A stretch of DNA of 64,000 nucleotides, taken from the NCBI RefSeq assembly GCF_028307215.1, contig NZ_JAQMHV010000001.1:248001-312000 (forward strand), read 5' to 3'. Position 1 is the first letter of the stretch; the number at the start of each line of letters is the position of its first letter. The position numbers and the translations under genes are program-made. Shown here piece by piece: positions 16,163-26,304 of the stretch. Origin of the DNA: Falsirhodobacter sp. 20TX0035 (GTDB taxonomy: Bacteria > Pseudomonadota > Alphaproteobacteria > Rhodobacterales > Rhodobacteraceae). The notes below the pieces were generated by a model that saw nothing but the letters and a program-made list of their open reading frames with translations, did not search any database and was not told the origin of the DNA.

Positions 16163-16777
16163 ATGGCGAAAGAGATCCCTGATCTTCAGGCCACGGTGCG
16201 CGCGGGGACAGGCAAGGGGGCCGCCCGTCAAGCTCGTCGTGACGGACTCGTTCCGGGCATCGTGTATGGCGACGGCAAAGAGCCCGTGTCCATCAACATG
16301 AACTTCAACTACCTTTTGAAGCGCCTGAAGCAGGGCCGCTTCCTGTCCACGCTGTGGAACCTGAAGGTCGAAGGCCAGGACGACGTCCGCGTCATCTGCC
16401 GTTCGGTCCAGCGTGACGTGGTGAAGGACCTGCCGACGCACGTCGACTTCATGCGCCTGCACCGCAACAGCCGCATCAACCTGTTCATCCACGTCGACTT
16501 CGTGAATCACGAAGCGTCGCCCGGCATCAAGCGCGGCGGCACCCTGGTCGTGGTTCGCAACGAGGTGGAGCTGGAGGTTCTGGCGTCGGACATCCCGGAC
16601 CACATCACCGTGGACCTGACCGGCAAGCAGATCGGCGACGTGATCCACATCAACGACGTGACGCTGCCGAACGGCGCGAAGCCCACGATCGACCGCAACT
16701 TCGTGATCGCGAACGTGTCGGCGCCGTCGGGGTTGGTGTCGGAAGACAACGCGGCCAGCGACGACGCGGCCGAGTGA
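16163..16777 (+). CDS. rplY: 50S ribosomal protein L25/Ctc
   Basis: A 204-residue long-form L25 with an N-terminal 5S rRNA-binding domain (about 1-95, [20 protein letters not shown]) and the C-terminal TL5/CTC domain ([20 protein letters not shown], then [11 protein letters not shown]). It binds 5S rRNA in the large subunit. A GGAGA ribosome-binding site lies 8 bases before the ATG. A strong hairpin terminator follows. It sits upstream of pth, the widespread rplY-pth arrangement. Confidence 0.97.
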   Translation: MAKEIPDLQATVRAGTGKGAARQARRDGLVPGIVYGDGKEPVSINMNFNYLLKRLKQGRFLSTLWNLKVEGQDDVRVICRSVQRDVVKDLPTHVDFMRLHRNSRINLFIHVDFVNHEASPGIKRGGTLVVVRNEVELEVLASDIPDHITVDLTGKQIGDVIHINDVTLPNGAKPTIDRNFVIANVSAPSGLVSEDNAASDDAAE

Positions 16778-16800
16778 TCCTTTCGCGGATCGACGATGGA

Positions 16801-16827
16801 AAGGGCGCGGTTCTCCGCGCCCTTTTT
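16801..16827 (+). terminator. Rho-independent terminator after rplY
   Basis: A perfect 10-bp stem AAGGGCGCGG/CCGCGCCCTT with loop TTCT is followed by further Ts. It lies 23 bases after the rplY stop and would limit read-through into pth. Confidence 0.88.
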
Positions 16828-16895
16828 GCATGGGTTTGGGCGCAAGGTTTGCAAGAACGGGCGCGGCTGCTAGAACCGGGGAAACGGAGGATGCG

Positions 16896-17570
16896 ATGAA
16901 GCTGTGGGTCGGCCTTGGAAATCCCGGTGCGAAATATGCCGGCAACCGTCACAACATCGGCTTCATGGCCCTGGACCGGATCGCCGCGGATCACGGCTTC
17001 GCGCCCTGGCGGAAGGGATTTCAGGGGCTGGTGTCCGAAGGGCGGCTGGGCGCGGGCAAGGTCGCGCTGCTGAAGCCCGAAACGTTCATGAACAACTCCG
17101 GCCAGTCGGTAGGCGAGGCGATGCGCTTCTGGAAGCTGACGCCAGCGGATGTGGTGGTCTTTCATGACGAACTGGACCTGGCTCCCGGCAAGGTGCGCGT
17201 TAAGACGGCGGGCGGCCATGCCGGCCACAACGGGCTGCGGTCCATCCACGCCCATATTGGCGAGGCGTATGACCGCATCCGGCTAGGCATCGGCCATCCG
17301 GGGCACAAGGACCGCGTGGCGGGCTATGTTCTTGCCGATTTCGCCAAGGCCGAGGCGGAGTGGCTGGACGACGTGATGCGCGGCCTGTCCGACGGCGCCC
17401 CGGCGCTGGGCGACGGGGATGCCCCCCGCTTCCTGAACGCCGTGGCGCAGCGCGTGGCCCCGCCTCGCCCGTCCACGGGTGCGGCGCGGCCTGCGCCCGT
17501 CCCCAACCCGGCCGCCGTGCCCGAAGACACGCGCAGCCCCATGCAGAAGCTGATGGAGAAGTTCCGATGA
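16896..17570 (+). CDS. pth: Peptidyl-tRNA hydrolase
   Basis: The 224-residue enzyme releases peptides from prematurely dropped peptidyl-tRNA. The N-terminal WVGLGNPGAKYAGNRHNIGF holds the catalytic His of this family, and KPETFMNNSGQSV, FHDELDLAPGKVRVKTAGGH and GHNGLRSI are all present. The C-terminus carries a Pro/Ala-rich extension of about 30 residues beyond the usual fold. A GGAGG ribosome-binding site precedes the ATG. The stop overlaps the next start (ATGA). Confidence 0.97.
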   Translation: MKLWVGLGNPGAKYAGNRHNIGFMALDRIAADHGFAPWRKGFQGLVSEGRLGAGKVALLKPETFMNNSGQSVGEAMRFWKLTPADVVVFHDELDLAPGKVRVKTAGGHAGHNGLRSIHAHIGEAYDRIRLGIGHPGHKDRVAGYVLADFAKAEAEWLDDVMRGLSDGAPALGDGDAPRFLNAVAQRVAPPRPSTGAARPAPVPNPAAVPEDTRSPMQKLMEKFR

Positions 17571-17938
17571 TCGAACCGTCGCTCAACGTTCTGGGAGAGG
17601 AGCTTCAGCCCTGCTCGGTTTCACCGCTGACCGGGTTCTACCGCAACGGCTGCTGCGACACGGGGCCGGAGGATCGGGGCGTCCACACCGTCTGCGCCAT
17701 CCTGACGGACGAGTTTCTGGCCATGTCGAAATATCTCGGCAACGACCTGTCCACGCCGCGGCCGGACTTCGGTTTTGCCGGGCTGAAGGCCGGCGACCGC
17801 TGGTGCCTGTGCGCCGGGCGCTTCCTTCAGGCGCATGAGGAAGGGGCCGCGCCGCAGGTGCGCCTCGCCTCCACCCACCAGCGGACGCTGGACATCGTCC
17901 CGCTGGACGTCCTGCGCCAATACGCGCAGGACGCCTGA
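17567..17938 (+). CDS. DUF2237 family protein
   Basis: The 123-residue protein matches the DUF2237 family: an N-terminal LNVLGEELQPCSVSPLTGFY, then CCDTGPEDRGVHTVCAILTD and DRWCLCAGRF. Several cysteines are conserved (Cys16, the CC pair, the WCLC pair), which could bind metal or form a redox site, but no function is known. It is translationally coupled to pth. Its stop abuts the convergent trpB stop, the two forming TGATCA. Confidence 0.87.
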   Translation: MIEPSLNVLGEELQPCSVSPLTGFYRNGCCDTGPEDRGVHTVCAILTDEFLAMSKYLGNDLSTPRPDFGFAGLKAGDRWCLCAGRFLQAHEEGAAPQVRLASTHQRTLDIVPLDVLRQYAQDA

Positions 17939-19171
17939 TCAGATCTTCATGTCGAAGCCGAGGTGCTTGGCAACGGTGAAGATGTCCTTGTCGCCCCGGC
18001 CGCACATGTTCATGACGATGATGTGGTCCTTGGGCAGCGTCGGCGCGATCTTCATCACGTGCGCCAGCGCATGGCTCGGCTCCAGCGCGGGGATGATGCC
18101 TTCCAGCGCGCAGCACAGCTGGAACGCCTCCAGCGCCTCCACATCCGTGACATAGACGTATTGCGCGCGACCCGTGTCGTGCAGCCAGGCATGCTCTGGC
18201 CCGATCCCGGGATAGTCGAGCCCAGCGGAGATGGAGAAGCCCTCCAGGATCTGCCCGTCGCTGTCCTGCAGCAGATAGGTGCGGTTGCCGTGCAGCACGC
18301 CGGGGCGCCCGCCCGTCAGACTGGCGCAATGCTGCATGTTGGCGTCCACGCCCTTGCCGCCCGCTTCCACGCCGATGATCCGCACGGAAGGGTCGTCAAG
18401 GAACGGGTGGAACAGGCCGATGGCGTTCGACCCGCCGCCGATGGCCGCGATCAGGGTGTCGGGCAGACGGCCCTCGCCCTCCTGCTCGGCCAGCTGGGTG
18501 CGGACTTCCTTGCCGATGATGGACTGGAAATCGCGCACCATCGCCGGATAGGGATGCGGGCCGGCAGCCGTGCCGATGCAATAGAAGGTGTCGCGCACAT
18601 TGGTCACCCAGTCACGCAGCGCGTCGTTCATGGCGTCCTTCAGCGTGCCGCGGCCCGAAGTGACTGGCACCACCTCGGCCCCCAGAAGGCGCATGCGGAA
18701 GACGTTGGGCGCCTGCCGTTCCACATCATGCGCGCCCATGTAGACCACGCATTTCAGCCCGAACTTCGCGCAGACCGTCGCCGTCGCCACGCCGTGCTGG
18801 CCGGCACCCGTTTCCGCGATGATCCGCGTCTTGCCCATGCGGCGCGCCAGGATGATCTGGCCCAGCACGTTGTTGATCTTGTGGGCGCCGGTGTGGTTCA
18901 GCTCGTCCCGCTTCAGGTAGATCTTTGCCCCGCCCAGATGTTCCGTCAAACGCTCGGCATGATACAGCGGCGAAGGGCGGCCCACGTAATGCGTCCACAG
19001 GTCCGTCATCTCGGCCCAGAAGTCCGGATCGGTCTTGGCGTGTTCGTAGCGCGCCTGCAGATCCAGGATCAGCGGCATCAGCGTTTCGGACACGAAGCGC
19101 CCGCCAAAGATGCCGAAACGTCCCTGTTCGTCCGGACCGTTCATGAAGCTGTTGATACCGTCGTCGGCCAT
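17939..19171 (-). CDS. trpB: Tryptophan synthase beta subunit
   Basis: The 410-residue PLP enzyme joins indole and serine to give tryptophan. The PLP lysine is in [15 protein letters not shown] (about residues 92-106); [16 protein letters not shown] and the phosphate-binding GGGSNAIG near 240 are intact. Length is normal. It is preceded by trpF with 51 bp between them. trpA is not next to it in the window, so the alpha subunit gene lies elsewhere. Confidence 0.97.
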   Translation of the reverse strand: MADDGINSFMNGPDEQGRFGIFGGRFVSETLMPLILDLQARYEHAKTDPDFWAEMTDLWTHYVGRPSPLYHAERLTEHLGGAKIYLKRDELNHTGAHKINNVLGQIILARRMGKTRIIAETGAGQHGVATATVCAKFGLKCVVYMGAHDVERQAPNVFRMRLLGAEVVPVTSGRGTLKDAMNDALRDWVTNVRDTFYCIGTAAGPHPYPAMVRDFQSIIGKEVRTQLAEQEGEGRLPDTLIAAIGGGSNAIGLFHPFLDDPSVRIIGVEAGGKGVDANMQHCASLTGGRPGVLHGNRTYLLQDSDGQILEGFSISAGLDYPGIGPEHAWLHDTGRAQYVYVTDVEALEAFQLCCALEGIIPALEPSHALAHVMKIAPTLPKDHIIVMNMCGRGDKDIFTVAKHLGFDMKI

Positions 19172-19222
19172 GACGTCTCTCCTCGTGTGACGTGCGTGGT
19201 CTATACCCGTTCGGGGCGCAGT

Positions 19223-19885
19223 TCAACGCAGGCGCGGAACCGCCGGGCCCGTGGCCGCGCGCACGAAGTCCGCGATCTTGCCGTGATCCTTCACCCCGCG
19301 CGCCGCCTCCACGCCCGAGGAGACGTCGACCTGCCGCACGTTCGTCAGCCGGATCGCCTCGGCCACGTTCTCGGGCGTCAGTCCGCCGGCCAGCATCCAC
19401 GGCTTCAGCCAGCGGCGGCGCGCCACCAGCCGCCAGTCGAAGGCCAGCCCGTTGCCGCCGGGCAGCGCCGCGTCCTTCGGGGGCTTCGCGTCGATCAGAA
19501 GCTGGTCGGCGGCAAGGCTCATCTCAATCAGGCCGGCCAGATCGCCTTCATCCGCGACGCCCATCGCCTTCATCACGGGAAGGCCGTAGCGGGCCCGAAC
19601 CTCGGCCACCCGTTCGGGCGATTCGTGGCCATGAAGCTGAAGCATGTCCAGCGGCACGGCTTCCACGATGGCGTCCAGCGCCTGATCGTCCGCGTCCACG
19701 ACCAGTGCAACCTTCGCCACGCCCGGGGGGGCGGCCAGGGCCACGGCCCGGCCTTCCTCCAGCGTCAGGTGCCGGGGGGATTTGGGAAAGAAGACAAGGC
19801 CCGCATACTGAGCCCCAGACGCCGCCACGACGGCCATGTCGGCCTCCGTCCGGAGGCCGCAGATCTTCACGCGGATGTCGGCCAT
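19223..19885 (-). CDS. trpF: Phosphoribosylanthranilate isomerase
   Basis: The 220-residue TIM-barrel enzyme catalyses the Amadori rearrangement in tryptophan synthesis. The catalytic cysteine is in VKICGLRTEAD at the start. Also present are LVFFPKSPRHLTLEEGRA, LQLHGHESPE, WMLAGGLTPENV and VDVSSGVEAARGVKD. The ATG at 19885 overlaps the stop of the LapA-like gene (TGATG), so translation is coupled. It forms a trpF-trpB unit. Confidence 0.96.
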   Translation of the reverse strand: MADIRVKICGLRTEADMAVVAASGAQYAGLVFFPKSPRHLTLEEGRAVALAAPPGVAKVALVVDADDQALDAIVEAVPLDMLQLHGHESPERVAEVRARYGLPVMKAMGVADEGDLAGLIEMSLAADQLLIDAKPPKDAALPGGNGLAFDWRLVARRRWLKPWMLAGGLTPENVAEAIRLTNVRQVDVSSGVEAARGVKDHGKIADFVRAATGPAVPRLR

Positions 19886-20232
19886 CAGACGGTCTTGTTG
19901 TCCAGGATCGCCAGAACCTCGTCCTTGGGCTGTTCCTGGCGCAGGGTCGCCACCTCGGCCCGCAGCTTCGACGCTTCGCGCTGGCTTTGGATCGCCCCCG
20001 TGCGGATCTGGTGTTCGCGCAGGAATTCCCACACAAAGCCGATCAGCAGGCCCACCGCCGCTGCCAAAAGGATCACGAGGAACAGCGGCATCCGGAACGA
20101 CCAGTCCCAGCCGAAGAAGGCCGAGATGCCGTCGGGCAGCAGGCTGATCGTCACCAGTTCCCGGTTGGCGATCGCCACGCTCAGCAGCAGGACGGCCAGG
20201 ATGACCAGCAGGGCAATTCGAATCCAGCGCAA
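19885..20232 (-). CDS. LapA-domain inner-membrane protein (DUF1049)
   Basis: The 115-residue protein has two hydrophobic segments (about 5-22 and 50-70) with a short periplasmic loop between them and a C-terminal coiled tail (QSQREASKLRAEVATLRQEQ). This is the LapA/DUF1049 pattern; in enterobacteria LapA works with LapB in lipopolysaccharide assembly control. No lapB is adjacent. The placement right after ihfB and before trpF is common in Rhodobacterales (family knowledge). Confidence 0.82.
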   Translation of the reverse strand: MRWIRIALLVILAVLLLSVAIANRELVTISLLPDGISAFFGWDWSFRMPLFLVILLAAAVGLLIGFVWEFLREHQIRTGAIQSQREASKLRAEVATLRQEQPKDEVLAILDNKTV

Positions 20233-20236
20233 AGTT

Positions 20237-20518
20237 CTACCTTCCGTTCAAGCGATCGCGCAGCAGCTTGCCCGTCTTGAAGAAGGGCACGCTCTTGTCA
20301 TCGACATCCACGGCCTCACCCGTCCGGGGATTGCGGCCCACCCGTGCATCGCGGTCCTTCACGGAAAACGCGCCGAAGCCCCGCAATTCGACCCGGTCGC
20401 CGCGGGACAGGGCCTGAATGATCTCGTCGAAGACGGTGTGGACGATGCGTTCCACATGCCGCTGCGTCAGATGCGGGTTTTCGTCCGCGATCTTCTGAAT
20501 AAGTTCCGATCGGATCAT
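20237..20518 (-). CDS. ihfB: Integration host factor beta subunit
   Basis: The 93-residue nucleoid protein of the HU/IHF family bends DNA as a heterodimer with IhfA. Signature stretches are [20 protein letters not shown] at the start, [15 protein letters not shown], and the DNA-inserting arm with [12 protein letters not shown]. The C-terminal helix [13 protein letters not shown] is intact. It lies downstream of rpsA beyond a strong terminator, so it probably has its own promoter in the 80-bp gap. Confidence 0.96.
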   Translation of the reverse strand: MIRSELIQKIADENPHLTQRHVERIVHTVFDEIIQALSRGDRVELRGFGAFSVKDRDARVGRNPRTGEAVDVDDKSVPFFKTGKLLRDRLNGR

Positions 20519-20597
20519 CGTCCCCCCACATGCGATGATGGACCCTCTATCCGACTGATTATAGGACAGGTTGTTCCCAAGACCAACCGGCGAATGC

Positions 20598-20627
20598 AAA
20601 AAGGCCCCGCCAAGCGGCGGGGCCTTT
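20598..20627 (-). terminator. Rho-independent terminator after rpsA
   Basis: On the minus strand a 9-bp stem GGCCCCGCC/GGCGGGGCC with loop GCTT is followed by TTTTT. It begins about 20 bases after the rpsA stop. Confidence 0.9.
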
Positions 20628-20645
20628 CCGGAAGCGGTCGATCGA

Positions 20646-22325
20646 TCAGCGACGATCTTTGAGCGCGGCGCCCAGGATGTCGCCCAGCGAAGCGCCGGAG
20701 TCCGAGGAGCCGTACTGTTCCACGGCTTCTTTTTCTTCCGCGATCTCGCGTGCCTTGATCGACAGGCCCAGACGGCGGGTCTTGCTGTCCACGTTCGTCA
20801 CGCGGGCATCGACCTTGTCGCCGACCTGGAAGCGCTCGGGGCGCTGGTCGCCACGATCGCGGGCCAGATCCGAACGACGGATGAAGGCCTTCATCTGGTT
20901 GTACTCAACCTCGATGCCGCCCTCTTCGATCGCCGTCACGGTGCAGGTCACGATCGAACCACGCTTCACGCCGTCCACCGCGTCCGTGAAGGTGTCCTCG
21001 CCCAGAGCCTTGATGGAGAGCGAGATGCGCTCCTTCTCGACGTCCACTTCGGTGACGGCGGCCTGGACCGTGTCGCCCTTGCGGTAGTTCTGGATCGCGT
21101 CTTCGCCGCGCTGGTCCCACGACAGGTCCGACAGGTGAACCATGCCGTCGATGTCGTTGTCGAGGCCGACGAACAGACCGAATTCGGTGATGTTCTTGAC
21201 TTCGCCTTCGATGTTCGTGCCGACCGGGTGCGTTTCAGCGAACACTTCCCACGGGTTGCGCTGCGTCTGCTTCAGGCCGAGCGACACGCGACGTTTCGCG
21301 GAGTCGATCTCCAGAACCATGACGTCAACCTCTTGCGAGGTGGAGACGATCTTGCCGGGGTGCACGTTCTTCTTCGTCCAGGACATTTCCGAGACGTGAA
21401 CCAGACCCTCGACGCCGGCTTCCAGTTCCACGAACGCGCCGTAGTCGGTGATGTTCGTAACGCGGCCCTTGTGGACCGAACCCAGCGGATACTGGATTTC
21501 CACCGAGTCCCACGGATCGGACTGGAGCTGCTTCATGCCCAGGCTGATGCGGTGGGTGTCCTTGTTGATCTTGATGACCTGGACCTTCACGGTCTCGCCG
21601 ATCGACAGGATCTCGGACGGGTGGTTGACGCGGCGCCAGGCCATGTCCGTCACGTGCAGCAGGCCGTCCACGCCGCCCAGGTCCACGAACGCACCGTATT
21701 CGGTGATGTTCTTGACCACGCCGTCGACCGTCTGGCCTTCGTGCAGCGCCGAGATGACTTCCGCACGCTGTTCGGCGCGCGATTCTTCCAGGATGGCGCG
21801 ACGCGAGACAACGATGTTGCCGCGGCGACGGTCCATCTTCAGGATCTGGAACGGCTGCTTCAGACCCATCAGCGGGCCGGCATCGCGCACGGGGCGCACG
21901 TCAACCTGCGAACCCGGAAGGAACGCCACGGCGCCGCCCAGATCCACGGTGAAGCCGCCCTTGACGCGGCCGAAGATCGCGCCGTCGACGCGGGCTTCGG
22001 AAGCGTAGGCTTTTTCCAGACGGTCCCACGCTTCTTCGCGACGGGCTTTCTCACGGCTGATGACAGCCTCGCCACGCGCGTTCTCGACGCGGTCCAGATA
22101 CACCTCGACTTCGTCGCCGACATTGATGTCGGGCGTTTCGCCGGGGTTTGCGAATTCTTTCAGATCAACGCGGCCTTCCATCTTGTAGCCGACGTCGATG
22201 ATGGCCTGGCCCGCCTCGATGGCGATCACGCGGCCTTTGACAACCGAACCTTCGTCCGGGGTGTCGATCTCGAAGCTTTCCTTCAGAAGGGCTTCGAATT
22301 CTTCCATGGTAGATTTAGCGCACAT
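20646..22325 (-). CDS. rpsA: 30S ribosomal protein S1
   Basis: The 559-residue protein is made of six S1 RNA-binding repeats, which unwind and hold mRNA on the 30S subunit. The repeats are visible through their [20 protein letters not shown]-type cores (third, fourth and fifth copies especially clear). The N-terminal [18 protein letters not shown] anchors it to S2 and the ribosome. The ATG at 22325 gives the usual alphaproteobacterial start [10 protein letters not shown]. It sits in the conserved aroA-cmk-rpsA-ihfB order with a 94-bp gap to cmk that probably carries its own promoter. Confidence 0.98.
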   Translation of the reverse strand: MCAKSTMEEFEALLKESFEIDTPDEGSVVKGRVIAIEAGQAIIDVGYKMEGRVDLKEFANPGETPDINVGDEVEVYLDRVENARGEAVISREKARREEAWDRLEKAYASEARVDGAIFGRVKGGFTVDLGGAVAFLPGSQVDVRPVRDAGPLMGLKQPFQILKMDRRRGNIVVSRRAILEESRAEQRAEVISALHEGQTVDGVVKNITEYGAFVDLGGVDGLLHVTDMAWRRVNHPSEILSIGETVKVQVIKINKDTHRISLGMKQLQSDPWDSVEIQYPLGSVHKGRVTNITDYGAFVELEAGVEGLVHVSEMSWTKKNVHPGKIVSTSQEVDVMVLEIDSAKRRVSLGLKQTQRNPWEVFAETHPVGTNIEGEVKNITEFGLFVGLDNDIDGMVHLSDLSWDQRGEDAIQNYRKGDTVQAAVTEVDVEKERISLSIKALGEDTFTDAVDGVKRGSIVTCTVTAIEEGGIEVEYNQMKAFIRRSDLARDRGDQRPERFQVGDKVDARVTNVDSKTRRLGLSIKAREIAEEKEAVEQYGSSDSGASLGDILGAALKDRR

Positions 22326-22419
22326 GCGGTTTCAGTTTCCTTTATACGGTTTTCTGGCCTTGCGGTTGGCTCCGCCGGTCTTTTCGAAACAACTGCGGGA
22401 AACACGAAAGGGCCGAGGC

Positions 22420-23016
22420 TTACGCCCGACCCTGTTCGATCACCTCGCGGATGGCTCTCGCGGCCGTCTCGACTGCGGCGGATATACTCATTTCCGTCGT
22501 GTCAAGCAAGAGCGCATCGGGCGCGGCCACCATTGGGGCCGTGGCGCGTTCGACGTCGCGCCGGTCACGCTCGATCACCTGGGCCAGAACCTCGGCCTCG
22601 TCCCCGCCCACTTCCTTCCAGCGGCGGTGCGCGCGCACCGGGGCGCTGGCGGTCACGAACAACTTCACCTCCGCCTCGGGGCAGATAACGGTGCCAATGT
22701 CGCGCCCGTCCAGCACCGCCCCGCCCTCGGCCCGGGCAAAACGCTTCTGGAACGCGATCAGCGCCTCCCGCACCTCGGGGATCACGGCCACGCGGCTCGC
22801 CGCCTCCCCTGCGCCAAGGCTGCGCAGGTCGTCGCGCAGCAGATCCTCGGGCCGCAGCGCCTGCGCCGCCGCCACCGGATCGCCGCCCTTGGCGCCCACG
22901 GCACGATACAGAAGGCCGGTGTCCAGATGCCGGAACCCGAATCGTTCCGCCACGGCGCGCGAGATCGTGCCCTTGCCCGCCGCCGCCGGCCCGTCGATGG
23001 CCACCGTGAAGATCAT
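22420..23016 (-). CDS. cmk: Cytidylate kinase
   Basis: The 198-residue enzyme phosphorylates CMP and dCMP. The P-loop is in [20 protein letters not shown] (residues 3-22), [11 protein letters not shown] is the nucleotide-binding segment, and [21 protein letters not shown] is the family signature. It overlaps the aroA stop by four bases, so it is coupled to aroA. Confidence 0.96.
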   Translation of the reverse strand: MIFTVAIDGPAAAGKGTISRAVAERFGFRHLDTGLLYRAVGAKGGDPVAAAQALRPEDLLRDDLRSLGAGEAASRVAVIPEVREALIAFQKRFARAEGGAVLDGRDIGTVICPEAEVKLFVTASAPVRAHRRWKEVGGDEAEVLAQVIERDRRDVERATAPMVAAPDALLLDTTEMSISAAVETAARAIREVIEQGRA

Positions 23017-24350
23017 GCCCGGATGTCCGCGCCCAGACCCGTCATCAGCGCCCCGAAGATCGGGAAGGAGGTGGAGATCGCCTCGCCGTCGTCCACCGTC
23101 ACCGGCGCCTGCGCGGCCATCCCCAGCACGAGGAAGCTCATCGCGATGCGGTGGTCCAGATGCACGGCCACCGTCGCGCCGCCCGGAACGTCGCCGCCCC
23201 GTCCGTGCACGATCAGCGTGTCCTCGTCCTCCTCGATGCGCACGCCGCAAGCCTCGAGGCCGCGGGCCATCGCGTCGATCCGGTCGGATTCCTTCACCCG
23301 CAGCTCCTTCACGCCGCGCATCACGGTCTTCCCTTCGGCAAAAGCCGCGACCACCGACAGGATCGGGTATTCGTCGATCATCGACGGCGCACGCTCCGGC
23401 GGCACCTCAATGCCCTTGAGGGAGGAGAACTTAACGCGCAGGTCGGCCACCGGCTCTCCGCCCTCCTCGCGCACGTTTTCGAAGGTGATGTCGGCGCCCA
23501 TCTCCACCAGCGTGGGATAAAGGCCGTTGCGCGTCAGGTTCTGGCTGACGCCCGGCACGAAGATGTCGGAGCCTTCGACGATCAGCGCCGCGCAGACCGG
23601 GAACGCGGCCGAGGACGGATCGCGCGGCACCGCCACCTCTTGCGGGCGCAGCTCGGGCTGGCCGGTCAGGGTGATGACGTTGCCCTGCGCCGTCTTTTCC
23701 ACATGCACCTGCGCGCCGAAGCCCGCCAGCATCCGTTCGGAATGGTCGCGCGTCGCTTCGCGCTCGATCACGACCGTTTCTCCGGGCGCGTTCAGGCCGG
23801 CCAGCAGCACGGCCGATTTCACCTGCGCCGAAGGGACGGGCACCTCGTAGCGCACGGGCACCGGACGGGCCGCACCCACCAGCGTCATCGGCAGCCGCCC
23901 GCCCTTGCGCCCGTAAGCCTGCGTGCCGAACAACGCCAGGGGATCCGTCACCCGCGCCATCGGGCGCTTGCGCAGCGACGCGTCGCCCGTGAACGTCACC
24001 GTCATGTCCGACGTGGCCATGGCCCCCATGATGAGCCGCACCCCGGTGCCAGAATTGCCGCAGTCCAGAACCTGCTCCGGCTCACGAAAGCCGCCGACGC
24101 CCACGCCGAAGACCGACCAGCTGCCCTGCCCGTGGCGGATCACCTCGGCCCCGAAGGCGCGCATGGCGGCGGCCGTGTCCAGCACGTCCTGCCCTTCCAG
24201 AAGCCCGGTGACCTTTGTTTCCCCCACGGCCATCGCGCCCAGGATCAGCGACCGGTGGCTGATGGACTTGTCGCCCGGAACCTCGGCCGTGCCCGTCAGG
24301 GGCCCGGAGCGTTGGGCGGTCATGGGTTTGGGCGTGCCGTGGCCGGACAT
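23013..24350 (-). CDS. aroA: 3-phosphoshikimate 1-carboxyvinyltransferase (EPSP synthase)
   Basis: The 445-residue shikimate-pathway enzyme condenses shikimate-3-phosphate and PEP. Typical parts are [38 protein letters not shown] and the C-terminal [20 protein letters not shown] with [13 protein letters not shown]. The GNSGTG plus GDKSISHR wording, with Ala in MGAMA near residue 104, resembles class II enzymes. The aroA leader has a hairpin (GGGCGT/ACGCCC, 24378-24352) with the AGGAG ribosome-binding site in its loop. Confidence 0.96.
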   Translation of the reverse strand: MSGHGTPKPMTAQRSGPLTGTAEVPGDKSISHRSLILGAMAVGETKVTGLLEGQDVLDTAAAMRAFGAEVIRHGQGSWSVFGVGVGGFREPEQVLDCGNSGTGVRLIMGAMATSDMTVTFTGDASLRKRPMARVTDPLALFGTQAYGRKGGRLPMTLVGAARPVPVRYEVPVPSAQVKSAVLLAGLNAPGETVVIEREATRDHSERMLAGFGAQVHVEKTAQGNVITLTGQPELRPQEVAVPRDPSSAAFPVCAALIVEGSDIFVPGVSQNLTRNGLYPTLVEMGADITFENVREEGGEPVADLRVKFSSLKGIEVPPERAPSMIDEYPILSVVAAFAEGKTVMRGVKELRVKESDRIDAMARGLEACGVRIEEDEDTLIVHGRGGDVPGGATVAVHLDHRIAMSFLVLGMAAQAPVTVDDGEAISTSFPIFGALMTGLGADIRA

Positions 24351-24392
24351 GGGGCGTCTCCTCTTGCTGGAAACGCCCGTAGCACGATTGGC

Positions 24393-25079
24393 CTAACGAC
24401 GGAAGGTCACGTAATGGGGCGCGCGGCCTTCGCGCAGCGCCTTCTGTTCATACCGGGTGGAATGCCAGTCGTCCCACGCGTCGGGACCTTCCTGCACCAG
24501 CGTGAAGCCGGCCTTCGGCCCCTCTTCCAGCGTCTGGCGGATGTAGTCGGGGATGTCTGAGGCGACGCGGAACTCTGCCCCCGGCTTCATCACGCGGTGC
24601 AGCGGGATCAGGTGATCCGGCGTCACGAAGCGGCGGCGGTGGTGCCGCGCCTTGGGCCAGGGATCGGGATAGTTCAGGAAGGCCTTCGCGATAGACGCCT
24701 CGGGCAGCACGTCCATCAGGTCCCGCGCATCGCCGGGATGGACGGCGACGTTCGTCACCTCTGCCGCGCGGATCTTGCCCAGCAGCATGGCAACGCCGTT
24801 GACATAGGGTTCGCAGCCGATGATGCCGATGTCGCGATTGGCGGCCGCCATGGCGACCATGTGTTCGCCCCCGCCGAAACCGACCTCCAGCCAGACCTCC
24901 TTGCCTCCGAACAGGGCGGACGGGTCGAGGGGCGTTCGTTCGGGATTCTCGTCCCACGTGATGCCGCGCGGGCGCAGGCTGTCCAGATCCTCGGCCAGAT
25001 AGCCCTTCTGGCTCTGCCGAAGGGTCTTGCCGTGGATGCGGCCATAGAAGTTGCGGCGTTCGGGGTGAAGATCGTTCAT
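24393..25079 (-). CDS. trmB: tRNA (guanine-N7-)-methyltransferase
   Basis: The 228-residue SAM-dependent enzyme makes m7G46 in tRNA. Motifs include [16 protein letters not shown] (SAM site, about residues 60-76), [16 protein letters not shown], and [19 protein letters not shown], the family's most typical stretch. It overlaps rimM by four bases (ATGA) and so belongs to the ffh-rpsP-rimM-trmB run. Confidence 0.96.
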   Translation of the reverse strand: MNDLHPERRNFYGRIHGKTLRQSQKGYLAEDLDSLRPRGITWDENPERTPLDPSALFGGKEVWLEVGFGGGEHMVAMAAANRDIGIIGCEPYVNGVAMLLGKIRAAEVTNVAVHPGDARDLMDVLPEASIAKAFLNYPDPWPKARHHRRRFVTPDHLIPLHRVMKPGAEFRVASDIPDYIRQTLEEGPKAGFTLVQEGPDAWDDWHSTRYEQKALREGRAPHYVTFRR

Positions 25080-25570
25080 TCCGACACCTCGGGCGGGTCG
25101 ACCACGATGCGGCCGACGGTCAGGTCCACCGTGGGCACCACGATGCGGGTAAAGGGGAACAGCAGGCTTTCGCCCTTGCCCTGCACTTCCAGGATGTCGT
25201 CGGCGCCGTGGTTGTGCACGCCGCTGACACGCCCCAGAAGCTGGCCGCCGGTGTCGCGCACCTCCAGCCCGATCAGGTCGCTGTGATAGAATTCATCATC
25301 GCCCAGGGCGGGCAGACGGTCGCGCCCCACGAACAGCTGCGTGCCCTTCAGGGCGTCCGCGGCTTCCTTCGTGGTCACGCCGGTCAGGCGCGCGCCAAGG
25401 CCGCCCGCCACCGGGCGGGTCAGGGTCACGCCGAAGCTGCGCCCGTCCTCGGTCGTCAGGGGGCCGTAATCGGCGATGGCCGCCGGTTCCGCGCAGAAGC
25501 TTTTCAGCCGCACTTCCCCCCGGACACCGAACGACCCGGCAATGGCGCCCACGCAGATCTTGTCCATCAC
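25076..25570 (-). CDS. rimM: 16S rRNA processing protein RimM
   Basis: The 164-residue ribosome maturation factor binds S19 and assists 30S head assembly. The N-terminal RimM barrel is seen as [20 protein letters not shown] and the PRC-barrel domain as [20 protein letters not shown], then the end [15 protein letters not shown]. Between rpsP and rimM lies a hairpin with a T-rich tail that may reduce its expression relative to S16. Confidence 0.95.
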   Translation of the reverse strand: MMDKICVGAIAGSFGVRGEVRLKSFCAEPAAIADYGPLTTEDGRSFGVTLTRPVAGGLGARLTGVTTKEAADALKGTQLFVGRDRLPALGDDEFYHSDLIGLEVRDTGGQLLGRVSGVHNHGADDILEVQGKGESLLFPFTRIVVPTVDLTVGRIVVDPPEVSE

Positions 25571-25579
25571 CCTCTCCGG

Positions 25580-25607
25580 AAAAAGACGGGGGGCACGCGG
25601 CCCCCCG
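25580..25607 (-). terminator. Terminator-like hairpin between rpsP and rimM
   Basis: On the minus strand CGGGGGG pairs with CCCCCCG across a 7-base loop and is followed by TCTTTTT. The position, 7 bases after the rpsP stop inside an otherwise tight operon, suggests partial termination that sets a higher level of S16 than of the modification enzymes. Confidence 0.72.
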
Positions 25608-25613
25608 GTCCCA

Positions 25614-25970
25614 TCACTCGGCTTCGGCCGGTGCGGCGTTGCGGGCGGCTTTCTTGGCGGCCAGATCGGCGGCCTTCTTGCCCGGAACGGCGGATTTGGG
25701 GTTGTTGCGCTCGGTCTTGGCTTTCAGGCCGGCGGCTTCCAGGAAGCGGGCCACGCGGTCGGTCGGCTGCGCGCCCTGGCCCAGCCAGTACTGCACACGC
25801 TCCACGTTCATGACGATGCGGCTTTCGTCGTCCTTGGCCAGCAGCGGGTTGTAGGTGCCCAGCTTCTCCAGGAAGCGGCCGTCGCGCGGCATGCGCGTGT
25901 CGGTGGCGACGATGGAATAGTGAGGGCGTTTTTTCGAACCACCACGGGCGAGACGGATTTTCATGGCCAT
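25614..25970 (-). CDS. rpsP: 30S ribosomal protein S16
   Basis: The 118-residue protein starts with [20 protein letters not shown], the standard S16 N-terminus, followed by [15 protein letters not shown] and [19 protein letters not shown]. The C-terminal Lys/Ala-rich tail ([16 protein letters not shown]) is typical of alphaproteobacteria. It lies between the chorismate mutase gene and rimM. Confidence 0.97.
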   Translation of the reverse strand: MAMKIRLARGGSKKRPHYSIVATDTRMPRDGRFLEKLGTYNPLLAKDDESRIVMNVERVQYWLGQGAQPTDRVARFLEAAGLKAKTERNNPKSAVPGKKAADLAAKKAARNAAPAEAE

Positions 25971-26007
25971 TGGGTTTCTCCTTTAAGATGGCATGGACCG
26001 AAGAAGG

Positions 26008-26304
26008 TCATTTCTGGTGTTGTTCGTGATGCCTGATGACTTCGGCGATGATGAAGTTCAGGAATTTCTTAGCAAACTCGGGGTCGAGGTCGGCTTCGCG
26101 GCTCAGCCATTCCAGCCGTTCGATCTGCCGCGCCTCGCGCGAGGGATCGGCGGGGGGCAGGTCGTATTCCGCCTTCAGCCGGCCCACGGCCTGCGTCTGG
26201 TTGAAGCGCTCGGCCAAGGTGTAGACGAGGATCGCATCCAGCCGGTCGATGCTGGCGCGATGTTCCTTCAGCAGCGCTTCGGCGCGTTGGGCGCTATCGG
26301 TCAT
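26008..26304 (-). CDS. Chorismate mutase (AroQ class)
   Basis: This all-helical enzyme of 98 residues converts chorismate to prephenate for Phe and Tyr synthesis. The helix-1 signature is RASIDRLDAILVYTLAERFN, the next helix has VGRLKAEYDLPPADPSREAR, and the C-terminal FLNFIIAEVIRHHEQHQ closes the dimer. Single-domain members of this length are common. Its place inside the ffh-rpsP ribosomal run, coupled to the upstream GNAT gene by ATGA, is typical of Rhodobacterales. Confidence 0.92.
   Translation of the reverse strand: MTDSAQRAEALLKEHRASIDRLDAILVYTLAERFNQTQAVGRLKAEYDLPPADPSREARQIERLEWLSREADLDPEFAKKFLNFIIAEVIRHHEQHQK

Noticed and set aside
17963-20662. An 899-codon open frame on the plus strand across trpB, trpF and ihfB
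   Set aside because: It is antisense to several clearly conserved genes, has low-complexity His/Arg/Gln-rich composition and no family resemblance. It is a by-product of GC-rich codon use.
20571-22688. A 705-codon plus-strand open frame opposite rpsA
   Set aside because: It lies fully antisense to ribosomal protein S1 with repeats that mirror the S1 repeats; no independent coding evidence.
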